Assembly: GCA_964617995.1 (NCBI GenBank)
Contig: CAZTXD010000065.1
Coordinates: 1-18,264 of the forward strand
Length of the DNA: 18,264 nucleotides
DNA from: CAZTXD01 sp964617995
GTDB lineage: Bacteria > Actinomycetota > Acidimicrobiia > Spongiisociales > ZC4RG35
Direction of reading: 5' to 3'
Shown here: positions 1 through 7,412 of the stretch, in pieces
Layout: every line of letters starts with the position of its first letter
Position numbering within the stretch: the stretch's first letter is position 1
Made by a program: the position numbers and the translations under genes
The notes under the pieces: generated by a model
Databases searched by the model: none
Told to the model about the DNA's origin: nothing
Seen by the model: only the letters and a program-made list of their open reading frames with translations

Positions 1-20
1 CGCCATGGGCCCCCCCCTCT
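1..20. other. Homopolymer-rich left end
   Basis: A GGG followed by eight C residues lies at positions 7-17, immediately outside the left palindrome. No gene can be read here. A similar G-run/C-run lies outside the right palindrome. This is either an assembly-end artefact or part of a longer repeat. Confidence 0.5.
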
Positions 21-23
21 GCC

Positions 24-73
24 GTTTTGGCGCATCACCTGCGCGCTATAGCGCGCATTTGCTGCGCGAAAAC
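24..73. repeat. 50-bp imperfect palindrome, left copy
   Basis: The element begins GTTTT and ends AAAAC, with the symmetry centre between 48 and 49. The inner stem is TGCGCGC-TATA-GCGCGCA and the outer arms are GTTTTGGCGCATC and GCTGCGCGAAAAC, which pair apart from two positions. The right end of the window carries a copy with 43 of 50 identical bases. It ends just before the stop codon of the MFS gene. The T-tract is on the 5' side and the A-tract on the 3' side of each strand, so it is not a standard intrinsic terminator. I infer a dispersed REP-like element. Confidence 0.8.
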
Positions 74-74
74 G

Positions 75-1499
75 TCAGGGACGGCGGCGGAGGGTGGCGA
101 CCGATAGGGCGGCGGCACCGAAGACCAGCACCGACATGACGACGATGACGTCGTGCAGACCCGTCATCTGCTGGACGGCACTGGCCTGAGCGGCGTCGGG
201 AGGGCCGCCCGCTGCCGCCACCCGCGTGGCCCACAGCGAACCGAGCACGGCGATGCCCGTCACCTGTCCGAGGAGACGGGTGAGCGTCAGGATCCCCCCG
301 CCCACCCCGGCGTACTCGGGAGGCACCGAGCCCATGATGGCGCTGTTGTTGGGAGACTGGAACACCCCGACTCCCAGACCCAGGGGAAGGGCCAGAAGCA
401 CGAAGTGGGCTATCGACGTGTCCACGTCGAGGGTGAGAAGCGACACATAGGCGGTGGCGGTGATGATCAACCCGGCCACCGTCAGCGGCCGGACCCCCAC
501 CCGGTCGGACAGCGACCCGGCCCACGGCGACACCAGCCCCAGGACGAGGGGCGCCGCTCCCAGCATCAGCCCCACCTGGTCGATGGGTCGCCCTTGGACG
601 CTCTCCAGGTAGAAGGGGAGCAGGAAGAAGGTGCCGGCGAGTATCACGAACTGGAGATACCCGGTGACGACGCTGATGCTCAGCAGTTCCGAGCGGAACA
701 TCCGGAGCTGGATCATCGGCGACTCGCGACCGGTCTCCACCCGAACGAAGGCGGCCGCCCCGACCGCAGCAGCCCCGAACAGGCCCAGGATCAGCGGGGC
801 AGCGAAACCCCGCTCCTGGCCGAGCGTCATGGCGAGGGAGACCGCCAGCAAGGTCGCCGACAGCAGACCCGCCCCCATGTAGTCGAAGCGCTGTCGGATG
901 CGGTGGACGGTCCGGGGCACATAGCGGACCGCCAGCAACGTCCCGACGATGCCCACCGGGAGGTTGACGAAGAAGATCGACCGCCACCCGAACGACGAGA
1001 TCAACAGCCCTCCCGCCACGGGCCCGGTGATGACGCCGACCGACACAGCCGTCCCGATCAACCCGAGGGCCTTGCCGCGCTCGGTGGGTGGGAACGCCTC
1101 GATGAGGACCGCCGGCCCCAGAGACAGCACCATCACCGCACCCAGGGCCTGCACGACTCGAAAACCGATCAGGAAACCGACCGAAGGCGCCAGGCCGCAG
1201 AGCACCGAAGCCACGGTGAACAGGGCGAATCCCGTCGTGTAGATCCGTTTCTTGCCGATCACGTCGCCGGCACGGCCGACGCTGAGCGTGAGGGTCGCCA
1301 GGGTGAGGAGATACGACAGCGCCACCCACTGGATCACCGCGAAACGGGTGTCGAGCTCGACCACCAGACGGGGCATGGCGACGTTGACGATGGAGCCGTC
1401 GATGGTGGCCAGGAGAACCCCCATCGAGACGGTGAGCATCACCCACCACTTGTCTCTGTAAGCGGGCGGCGCGGCGGGTTCGGGGGGAGGGGCCCTCAC
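75..1499 (-). CDS. DHA2-type MFS transporter (EmrB/QacA-like)
   Basis: Predicted 474-residue inner-membrane exporter driven by the proton gradient. The length and dense hydrophobic segments fit the 14-helix DHA2 branch. Visible family motifs are LATIDGSIVNVAMP at about residues 31-44 (the helix-1 motif of 14-TM exporters), GRAGDVIGKKR (motif A) and GPVAGGLL followed by WRSIFFVNLPVG (motif C region). I chose the GTG start at 1499 because it overlaps the stop of the upstream membrane-protein gene as GTGA. A longer reading would add 18 Gly/Arg-rich residues inside that gene. It is the last gene of the minus-strand run. Substrate is unknown; export of a base or aldehyde by-product from the upstream catabolic genes is possible but not shown. 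The family call is firm. Confidence 0.9.
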   Translation of the reverse strand: MRAPPPEPAAPPAYRDKWWVMLTVSMGVLLATIDGSIVNVAMPRLVVELDTRFAVIQWVALSYLLTLATLTLSVGRAGDVIGKKRIYTTGFALFTVASVLCGLAPSVGFLIGFRVVQALGAVMVLSLGPAVLIEAFPPTERGKALGLIGTAVSVGVITGPVAGGLLISSFGWRSIFFVNLPVGIVGTLLAVRYVPRTVHRIRQRFDYMGAGLLSATLLAVSLAMTLGQERGFAAPLILGLFGAAAVGAAAFVRVETGRESPMIQLRMFRSELLSISVVTGYLQFVILAGTFFLLPFYLESVQGRPIDQVGLMLGAAPLVLGLVSPWAGSLSDRVGVRPLTVAGLIITATAYVSLLTLDVDTSIAHFVLLALPLGLGVGVFQSPNNSAIMGSVPPEYAGVGGGILTLTRLLGQVTGIAVLGSLWATRVAAAGGPPDAAQASAVQQMTGLHDVIVVMSVLVFGAAALSVATLRRRP

Positions 1500-2299
1500 G
1501 GTCCCCACCGGGCCCCGACCCCGGCGGCGATGATCCCCACCCATCCCGGCCACGACATCGCGGCATGGGCGGCTCCCCCGACGACGGTCCCCACGGTGAG
1601 AGCGCCGGCGGCGATGAGTCGGGCCGTCCGCAGCCTCTCGGGGTGCAACGCCGTCGGCCTGTGATCACACACCGATCTGACCCGGTCGGCCGGGGCGAGG
1701 ACCATGAGAGCCAGCCCGGCCACAGCCAGGCCGACGGTGGTCGTCCCCGGGAGGCTCCACGACACCCGCAACGCGTCCGAGATGACGGCGGTGAGCGTCA
1801 CCGCCAGGCCGATCGCCCCGGCCAGCCACACGTTGCGCTGGGGCGCCGGCTCGGGCAGGCCCGTGTCCACGGCGACCGCCAACGCCAGCGCCAAACCCAT
1901 GGCCCACACCAGCGGTGTGCGCGCCAGGGCACCCACGAACACGCCGACGACGGCGATGTCGCTGACGAGAGGACGCAGCCCGGTGGAACGCACCACGATC
2001 CGGGCAGTGAGCATCAACGCCGCCAGAGCCACCGCGCTGGTGCTGCCCGCCACGATCGACACGGCGGCGGCGACCCCGGCGCCGACCAGAGCCGAGACGG
2101 GGTGGTCGGGGTCGAGCTCGCGGATCATCGCCCACGACAGGAACACGGTGAGGGCGGCGTCGAGCATCGCCTCCGCCGGGGAGCGCCCGCCGGGATAGGC
2201 CAGAGCTGCCAGCGCAGCCCCGGCGCAGCCGGCCAGCATCCACCGGTGGAACGGATCGGCGAGAGTGAGGGAACGACCGAGATGCGTGAGTCGTTGCAC
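1496..2299 (-). CDS. Unknown polytopic membrane protein
   Basis: A 267-residue protein that I do not recognise. Hydrophobic stretches lie at about residues 20-36, 45-59, 68-97, 111-145, 157-175, 186-202 and 226-262, suggesting seven or eight membrane helices. There is no signal peptide, binding motif or charged catalytic cluster; polar residues are confined to short loops. The start is a GTG at 2299 with a G-rich stretch just upstream; the ATG at residue 21 is an alternative but would cut into the first helix. It overlaps the downstream MFS gene by four bases, so the two are probably co-translated and may work together. A 111-bp gap separates it from the phosphorylase gene, so it may have its own promoter. 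Confidence 0.65.
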   Translation of the reverse strand: MQRLTHLGRSLTLADPFHRWMLAGCAGAALAALAYPGGRSPAEAMLDAALTVFLSWAMIRELDPDHPVSALVGAGVAAAVSIVAGSTSAVALAALMLTARIVVRSTGLRPLVSDIAVVGVFVGALARTPLVWAMGLALALAVAVDTGLPEPAPQRNVWLAGAIGLAVTLTAVISDALRVSWSLPGTTTVGLAVAGLALMVLAPADRVRSVCDHRPTALHPERLRTARLIAAGALTVGTVVGGAAHAAMSWPGWVGIIAAGVGARWGP

Positions 2300-2308
2300 G
2301 ACCCCCGG

Positions 2309-2332
2309 ACGCTACCGCCCGAGCCCCGGTAG
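2309..2332 (-). promoter_or_regulatory. Weak promoter/hairpin candidate before the membrane-protein gene
   Basis: The 111-bp gap 2300-2410 holds a CTACCG/CGGTAG inverted repeat (2312-2317 and 2327-2332). On the minus strand a TAGCGT box (2314 to 2309) has the TANNNT pattern and sits 9 bases before the GTG start. No good -35 box and no U-tract are seen. Apart from this I see nothing in the gap. Confidence 0.2.
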
Positions 2333-2410
2333 TCGGAACACGAGCGGACCTGCCACGTTCCGTTGCAGCCCCGGTTGCCGGAGGGCGTCGCTGCCTCGGA
2401 GCGCTTCGGG

Positions 2411-3157
2411 CTAGGTTCCGTCGACGCTCCGCGCCAAGGCAGTCATGGCGGCCCGGAGGGCACGGTCGACGGCGGCTTGCACCACATCGCGGTGGGGGTC
2501 GTAGCCAGCCATGTCGGCGTCGTTGGCAGTGAGCGGGTTGCCGTCGATCGCGAGGACGGCGCCGGCGGCGGCGCCGTGCAGGGAGGCGACGACGAACAGA
2601 GCGGCCGTCTCCATCTCGACGGCTACCACCCCGGCCCTCTGCCACAGCTCGAGGTCCGATCCCAGGACGGCGTGCGGATAGAAGACGGCGGATGTGAGCA
2701 CGATCCCCTCGTGGACGGTTCCGGCCGCTTCCACCAGCAGCGAAGTCAGATGCCGGTCGGCTACGGCCGGGTAAGGGTCCGGGACGACACCGGCCGTGTA
2801 ACCCTCGGCGCGTACGGCCGCCGTCGCCACCACCAGGTCCCCGTCGGTCACACGGGCCTGGATGCCTCCTGCGGTTCCGGCTCGCACCATGACACGCACC
2901 CCGGCGCGGCACAGTTCCTCGAAGCAAACGGCGGCTCCCGCCGCACCCACCCCGTGAGAGATCACCCCTATGCGGCTTCCCTCATATGTCCCCGCATACG
3001 ACACGTACTCCCGGTTGCGGCCCAGCGGCGTGGGGTCGTCCAGGAGAGCCGAGGCCTTCTCGGCCCGGTCGGGATCCCCCACCACCACCATCGCCTCGGG
3101 AAGGTCCCCGGCCCGGACGGCGATGATGGGAAGGAGCTCGTCGGGTCCCACGGGCAT
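2411..3157 (-). CDS. Nucleoside phosphorylase (PNP/UDP family, probably purine-type)
   Basis: Predicted cytosolic enzyme of 248 residues that splits a nucleoside with phosphate into a free base and an aldose-1-phosphate. NP-I family motifs: GDPDR at 27-31 (phosphate loop), SHGVGAAGAA at 68-77, RAGTAGGIQ at 92-100 (phosphate/ribose), VAVEMETAALF at 178-188 (the ribose-binding EME segment). The uracil-recognition insert with Gln and Arg known from E. coli Udp is absent: FYP at 159-161 is followed almost directly by the EME region. Asp205 in AIDGN aligns by eye with the purine-protonating Asp of DeoD. I therefore infer a purine or 5'-modified purine nucleoside substrate. Its ATG overlaps the stop of the aldolase gene by one base (TGATG), which links phosphorolysis directly to sugar-phosphate cleavage. 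Confidence 0.85.
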   Translation of the reverse strand: MPVGPDELLPIIAVRAGDLPEAMVVVGDPDRAEKASALLDDPTPLGRNREYVSYAGTYEGSRIGVISHGVGAAGAAVCFEELCRAGVRVMVRAGTAGGIQARVTDGDLVVATAAVRAEGYTAGVVPDPYPAVADRHLTSLLVEAAGTVHEGIVLTSAVFYPHAVLGSDLELWQRAGVVAVEMETAALFVVASLHGAAAGAVLAIDGNPLTANDADMAGYDPHRDVVQAAVDRALRAAMTALARSVDGT

Positions 3158-5121
3158 CAGATGACCCTATCCGATCCCCCGTCCACGGGTATCTGGGCCC
3201 CGGTGGTGGCGGAGAAGTGCTCCCCCAGGAGCTCGGCCACCACACCCGCCACCATGGCCGAGGTCACCTCTACCGACAGCAGATTCCTCCGCTTGTACTC
3301 CTCGATCGTCATCCCGTACCTCTCTGCGCGTTCGGTCAGCAACTCGGGGGTCCACAAGCCGGTATCGAAGACGGCGTCGGGATGGACCACGTTGACTCGG
3401 ATCCCCTCCTCGGCCCACTCCAGGGCCGCGACCCGGGCCAACTGGGTGAGAGCGGCCTTCGACGCCGAGTAGGCGGCCGCTCCCTTGCCGGGAGCCGGCA
3501 CGTTCCTGGAGGCGACGACCGCCACGGCCGGGGAGGCCGGTGAGCGGAGGAGCAACGGGTGGAGGAGGCGCAGGAGGGCGACGGCGGAGTCGACGTTGAC
3601 TGCCTGCACGTCACGCCACTCGGAGTCGTCCATCTCGGCCACGGGCCGGGTGGCCCCGAACACACCCGCGGCCAGCACCGCCAGGTCCACGCCGCCGAAG
3701 CGCTCCACGCCCGCTGTCAGGGCGGCGGCCTGAGCCGAGTCGTCGGTCACATCGACCTCGAGACCGAGCCAGCTCTCATCGTCGAATGTGCTGCCCGCAG
3801 CCGGGGAGATGTCCAGACCGATGACTGCGGCTCCCCGGCCAAGGAGCTCCGCCGCACATGCCCGCCCGATCCCCGATGCCGAGCCGGTCACCACCGCTAC
3901 CTGTCCCGTCAACGGCGGGGGGGTGCCCCGACGGCGCAGCTTCGCCTGCTCGAGATCCCAGTACTCCACGTCGAAGAGGTCGCCTGCCTCCAGGGCCCGA
4001 TACCCGCCCAGGTGGTCCTCGGACCTCTCCAGCACCGGCATGGTGTGGTGGTAGATGTCGGCGGCGATGTCGGCGTCACCGGCTGTTCGGCCGGCGGTCA
4101 GCATGCCCAGTTCCGGGTCCAGCACCACGCGGGGTGCTGGGTCGAGCATGGTCAGGTCGGCGGAGGCGCGGTGACGGTTGGCCTCGAAGTAGACCCGGTA
4201 GCCGGCCGCGTAGCCGTCGACGTCCCTTCCGACCATCGGGACACGCTTCGTCATGATGATGTGATCTGGTGTGAGCGGGCCCCGGTCGGCGAGGGAGTCG
4301 AGATCGGGGCGGGCAACGAAACGGGAGACGGTCTCGTCGCGGTGGCGGGTGACGATCAGCGGTGCTCCGGCGGCCGCCGACATGTCCCGGCGCAGGGCGG
4401 CGAGCTCCTCCGCCGCCACGTCGCCGAGCCGTCGCTGCGGACCGGCGTCGATGGGGGCGTTCTCGTCGAGCCATTCTTCGGCGAGCGTTATCAGCTCGAC
4501 GTGGCCGGCGTAGGCGTCCCTGGTGGTGTCTCCGAACGTGAACAGACCATGGTTCATCAACACCATTCCGTCCCACCACCGATCATCCCCCTTCGGCCAC
4601 AGCCCGGTAACGGCCTTGGCCAGGTCGAAGCCGGGCATGACGTAGGGAACGACGAGGACACGGGGGCCGAGCACCTCTGTCACTCGCTTCGATCCGTCGG
4701 ACAGGTTGGTGAGGGTGACGATCACGTCGGCATGGCTGTGGAGGGCGGCGGGGTGGGGGATGAGGGCGTGCAGCAGCGTCTCGACCGACGGCTGCGGGGC
4801 TGAGGGATCGAGACGAGCTGCCGAGAGGGCCGCCATCATGTCGGGATCGGAGAGAGTGTCGAGCCGGAGGAGGTCGGCGAGGCGAGCCAGGGACAGGGGC
4901 GTGAAACCCGGTGTCTCGATGGTGGCGAGATCCCATCCGCTGCCCTTGACATACAGCGTCTGGATCTCCTTCCCGGTCAGGTCCGTCCATCCGGCCTTCA
5001 CCGACGTGTTGCCCCCGCCGTGCAGCACCAGCGCCGGGTCGGAGCCGATGAGGCGCGACCCGTACACGCACTCGTCGAGGGGGCTCGAAAAGGTCAATGA
5101 ATCGTCCCACCGGTCTCTCAA
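3157..5121 (-). CDS. Bifunctional class II aldolase / short-chain dehydrogenase (RhaEW-like)
   Basis: A 654-residue fusion. Residues about 15-390 form a class II aldolase/adducin domain with GGGNTSVK at 36-43 (phosphate binding), the zinc-type HSHAD at 128-132 and NHG at 190-192. Residues about 404-654 form an SDR domain with TGSASGIG at 412-419, Asp437 after strand 2 (suggesting NAD), LAAG at 483-486, Ser538 and YSASK at 551-555. Known relatives cleave L-rhamnulose-1-phosphate to DHAP and lactaldehyde and oxidise the lactaldehyde. No rhamnose isomerase or kinase is present here. With a phosphorylase and an MtnA homologue nearby, ribulose-1-phosphate or its 5-deoxy/5-methylthio forms are better candidates, giving DHAP plus glycolaldehyde, acetaldehyde or methylthioacetaldehyde. 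The TTG start at 5121 was chosen for its AAGGAG ribosome site seven bases upstream. Substrate is inference; domain architecture is clear. Confidence 0.9.
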   Translation of the reverse strand: MRDRWDDSLTFSSPLDECVYGSRLIGSDPALVLHGGGNTSVKAGWTDLTGKEIQTLYVKGSGWDLATIETPGFTPLSLARLADLLRLDTLSDPDMMAALSAARLDPSAPQPSVETLLHALIPHPAALHSHADVIVTLTNLSDGSKRVTEVLGPRVLVVPYVMPGFDLAKAVTGLWPKGDDRWWDGMVLMNHGLFTFGDTTRDAYAGHVELITLAEEWLDENAPIDAGPQRRLGDVAAEELAALRRDMSAAAGAPLIVTRHRDETVSRFVARPDLDSLADRGPLTPDHIIMTKRVPMVGRDVDGYAAGYRVYFEANRHRASADLTMLDPAPRVVLDPELGMLTAGRTAGDADIAADIYHHTMPVLERSEDHLGGYRALEAGDLFDVEYWDLEQAKLRRRGTPPPLTGQVAVVTGSASGIGRACAAELLGRGAAVIGLDISPAAGSTFDDESWLGLEVDVTDDSAQAAALTAGVERFGGVDLAVLAAGVFGATRPVAEMDDSEWRDVQAVNVDSAVALLRLLHPLLLRSPASPAVAVVASRNVPAPGKGAAAYSASKAALTQLARVAALEWAEEGIRVNVVHPDAVFDTGLWTPELLTERAERYGMTIEEYKRRNLLSVEVTSAMVAGVVAELLGEHFSATTGAQIPVDGGSDRVI

Positions 5122-5185
5122 AGGAGGGCTCCTTCAGGAGCGGCGGAGGACGCCGGGGCGACTACCAGCAGCGGGGGGTGTCTGT

Positions 5186-5935
5186 TCACCATGTCGGATG
5201 ATTGGAGACGCCACCGTCCACGACCAGGTCGATGCCGGTGATCCAGCGGGCCAGATCCGAGGCCAGGAACACGCAGGCGTCGCCCACGTCGGCGGCAGAG
5301 CCCAGACGTTTCAACGGCGCCGCCTCATGCCACCGAGCAACCCCCTCGGGCCACCGGGCCTCGAGACCGTCGGTGTCGATCAAACCGGGCGACACAGTGT
5401 TCACCCGCACTCCGCGGCGTCCCCATTCCAGGGAGGCAGCGCGGGCGTGCATGAGCAGCGCCGCCTTCGAAACCGCGTAATGACCGTGCGTGAAGGCGGG
5501 ATGGGACCCCTCGATGGAGGCGATGTGAGTCATCGAGCCCCCCTCCAGCATCGCCGAGAGTGCGGCCTGACTGATCCGATGAACGGCCGTGAGGTTACTG
5601 TCGATCATCTGCCTCCAGGCGGAGTCGTCCATGTCTGCGAGGGAGGCAAGCGGCTGGATACCGGCGTTGTTGACGAGATGATCCAGGCGCCCCGCCGTTT
5701 CGACCACATGACGCACCGTCGCCCGGGGTCCATCCTCGGAGGTGAGGTCGGCACCTATCGTCGGGGCCCCTCCCAGTTCCTCCGCGAGTGCCTCGGCCGA
5801 CTCTCGATCGGAGCGGTAGTGGACGGCGACGGAGGCCCCGGCGGCGTGAAAACGTTCGGCGATGCCGCGACCGACTCCGCCCGACGCCCCCGTGACCAGC
5901 ACGACCTGCCCGGTGAGGTCGATGGTGAGGCTCAC
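5186..5935 (-). CDS. Short-chain dehydrogenase/reductase
   Basis: A 249-residue classical SDR oxidoreductase, cytosolic. TGASGGVG at 15-22 binds the dinucleotide, NNAG is at 89-92, and the catalytic Ser140, Tyr153 and Lys157 sit in IASIEG and YAVSK. Arg41 in VHYRSD after strand 2 suggests NADP(H), in contrast to the Asp in the SDR domain of the adjacent fusion protein, so the two enzymes may work in opposite directions. The GTG start overlaps the amidohydrolase stop as GTGA and is preceded by GGAGGAGAC, showing translational coupling. A 64-bp gap without an obvious promoter leads to the aldolase gene. The substrate cannot be read from sequence: reducing the aldehyde product or acting on the sugar part are both possible. 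Confidence 0.88.
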   Translation of the reverse strand: MSLTIDLTGQVVLVTGASGGVGRGIAERFHAAGASVAVHYRSDRESAEALAEELGGAPTIGADLTSEDGPRATVRHVVETAGRLDHLVNNAGIQPLASLADMDDSAWRQMIDSNLTAVHRISQAALSAMLEGGSMTHIASIEGSHPAFTHGHYAVSKAALLMHARAASLEWGRRGVRVNTVSPGLIDTDGLEARWPEGVARWHEAAPLKRLGSAADVGDACVFLASDLARWITGIDLVVDGGVSNHPTW

Positions 5936-7230
5936 GTCTCCTCCGCCAATCTCCGGGCCCGAACGGTCACCTGGCGGCGGGCCGCGTCCACGTCGACGCC
6001 CAGGTGCTTCCCCGAAGTCACCACCTGCCTTCCCTCCACCCAGACCGAGTCGACCAGAGCGGGCGAGGCGGAGTTGACGACATGAGTGAGGAGGTCGCGC
6101 GGCTCCACCACCGGCCCCAGGCGTGAACTGTCCACCAGGACCATGTCGGCGCGGGCTCCTGCCCCCAGATGACCCAGATCCGGCCGCCCGAGGACCTCGG
6201 CCGCTTCCCGGGTCGCCATCACCAGGAGGTCCCCGGCGCTCATGGCGGCGGCGTCACCGGTCCGTAACCGGGCGAGCCGCAGCGCGGCCCGCATCTCCTC
6301 GAAGGGGTCGAGGCGATCGTGAGACGAAGGCCCGTCGGTCGCAACACCGACCGGTATCCCCGCTCGGCGCATCTCGGCCACGGGAGCGATCCCCGAGGCG
6401 TGCTTCCCGTTGGACATGGGGCAGTGGGCTACGCCCACCCTGTGTCCGGCGAAGAGGGAGATGTCGTCGTCGGTGAGCCACACGCCATGGGCGGCGACGA
6501 GGCGTATCTCCAGCATCCCGAGGCTCTCGAGGTAGCGGGGCACGGTCATTCCGTGCCTCTCGGTGATGGCGTCTCCCTCGCCGCGAGCTTCGGCCACGTG
6601 GATGTGCACGTGGAGGTCTCCGGTGCGGGCGAACTCCGCCACCGCTCGCAGCGGTTCCTCGGGGACGGCGTAGGCGGAATGTGGTCCCAGCCCGACGCTG
6701 ATCAGGTCGTGGTGGTCGTATCGCTCCGCCAGGGTCATCATCGTCTCGAGCTGTGACTGCCAGGTTCCGAACCGGGTCAGGTCGCCGCCGGTGAGGATCG
6801 GCGGGGTGACCACCGACCGCAGTCCGGCCTCGGCCGCCGCCTCCGCCACGGCCCTGGGAAAAAAGTACATCTCGTGGGATGTCGTTATTCCGTTGCCGAG
6901 GAGCTCGGAGGCGCCCAGGGTCATCGCCCACCACACGTCCTCGTCGGTGAGTCTTCCCTCCCGCGGCCACATCACCTCGGTGAGCCACCGCCCCACCGGG
7001 AGGCCCTCACCGGCGCCCCGCAGGAGCACCATCGGGGTGTGGGCGTGGGCATTCACGAATCCCGGTAGGAGCAGGCCCGAGAGACGCTCCACCGGCCCGT
7101 CATGGGCCGGTGCCTGTTTCTCGGGTCCCGACCATGACACGCTTCCGCCGGCGACGTCCACGACACCGGGTGAGATGACTTCGGGTTCGCCCTGCATCGA
7201 GATCATGTGGTCTGCGATGTAGCGGATCAC
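5932..7230 (-). CDS. Amidohydrolase, MTA/SAH (adenosine-type) deaminase family
   Basis: A 432-residue metal-dependent deaminase of the amidohydrolase superfamily, close to the methylthioadenosine/S-adenosylhomocysteine deaminase and TrzN group. Visible metal and substrate ligands: H62 and H64 in NAHAH, H184 in GPHSAY, H211 and E214 in HVAE, H248 in AAHG and D299 in ATDG. The likely reaction converts adenosine, 5'-deoxyadenosine or methylthioadenosine into the inosine analogue plus ammonia, preparing it for the downstream phosphorylase. The start is the GTG at 7230, just after GGAAGGTGG; an in-frame TTG at 7278 would add 16 unlikely residues and lies next to the operator. It is the first gene of the minus-strand operon, and its promoter region carries the GntR-type palindrome. 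Other amino-purine or amino-pyrimidine substrates are possible. Confidence 0.87.
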   Translation of the reverse strand: MIRYIADHMISMQGEPEVISPGVVDVAGGSVSWSGPEKQAPAHDGPVERLSGLLLPGFVNAHAHTPMVLLRGAGEGLPVGRWLTEVMWPREGRLTDEDVWWAMTLGASELLGNGITTSHEMYFFPRAVAEAAAEAGLRSVVTPPILTGGDLTRFGTWQSQLETMMTLAERYDHHDLISVGLGPHSAYAVPEEPLRAVAEFARTGDLHVHIHVAEARGEGDAITERHGMTVPRYLESLGMLEIRLVAAHGVWLTDDDISLFAGHRVGVAHCPMSNGKHASGIAPVAEMRRAGIPVGVATDGPSSHDRLDPFEEMRAALRLARLRTGDAAAMSAGDLLVMATREAAEVLGRPDLGHLGAGARADMVLVDSSRLGPVVEPRDLLTHVVNSASPALVDSVWVEGRQVVTSGKHLGVDVDAARRQVTVRARRLAEET

Positions 7231-7264
7231 CGGGCCACCTTCCTTGCCATAGCCGTCCGCCGGG

Positions 7265-7295
7265 ATGCTACCCTCCAAGGCCAGTTGTCAGACAA
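7265..7295 (-). promoter_or_regulatory. Candidate promoter of the catabolic operon
   Basis: On the minus strand a TAGCAT box (7270 to 7265) fits the TANNNT pattern. The only -35-like sequences are inside operator O1: TTGTCT (19-base spacer) or TGACAA (16-base spacer). A repressor bound at O1 would therefore cover the -35 region. Spacing is not ideal, so this is a moderate call. Confidence 0.35.
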
Positions 7296-7296
7296 C
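7284..7296. promoter_or_regulatory. GntR-type operator O1
   Basis: Perfect 13-base palindrome GTTGTC-A-GACAAC in the divergent region between the amidohydrolase operon and the importer operon. The 14 bases TTGTCAGACAACCT (7285-7298) recur exactly at 13213-13226 before the isomerase gene. The GTC-N-GAC core fits the general GntR-family operator pattern. The regulator is probably the GntR protein encoded at 13271-13993. Confidence 0.75.
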
Positions 7297-7313
7297 CTCA
7301 TAGGTCTCACGAT
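7285..7313 (+). promoter_or_regulatory. Candidate promoter of the importer operon
   Basis: On the plus strand TTGTCA (7285-7290, five of six bases of TTGACA) is followed after 17 bases by CACGAT (7308-7313). The -35 box lies inside operator O1, so binding there could repress both directions. The -10 match is weak. Confidence 0.3.
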
Positions 7314-7332
7314 CTTCCAGCATCGAACAGAT

Positions 7333-7359
7333 CGGCGGCCTCGACGTTGCGAGCCGCCG
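7333..7359 (+). promoter_or_regulatory. GC-rich hairpin in the importer leader
   Basis: CGGCGGC (7333-7339) pairs with GCCGCCG (7353-7359), and an inner TCG/CGA stem closes the loop. It lies in the roughly 100-base untranslated leader of the lipoprotein gene, about 50 bases before its ATG. There is no U-tract, so it is not a terminator. It may affect mRNA stability. I recognise no known riboswitch. Confidence 0.3.
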
Positions 7360-7412
7360 GCGAAGATGTGGACCCGGACGACCCGACAGGCGACCACGTA
7401 ACGGAGGAAGAG

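Noticed and set aside
24..73. Left palindrome as an intrinsic terminator of the MFS gene
   Set aside because: The T-tract precedes the stem and an A-tract follows it on either strand, which is the wrong polarity.
3157..5121. Part of an L-rhamnose degradation operon
   Set aside because: No rhamnose isomerase, rhamnulokinase, mutarotase or AraC-type regulator nearby; neighbours point to nucleosides.
5121..5134. Palindrome AAGGAGGGCTCCTT as a regulator site
   Set aside because: It is best explained by the ribosome site AAGGAG of the aldolase gene next to its TTG start; no second copy was seen.
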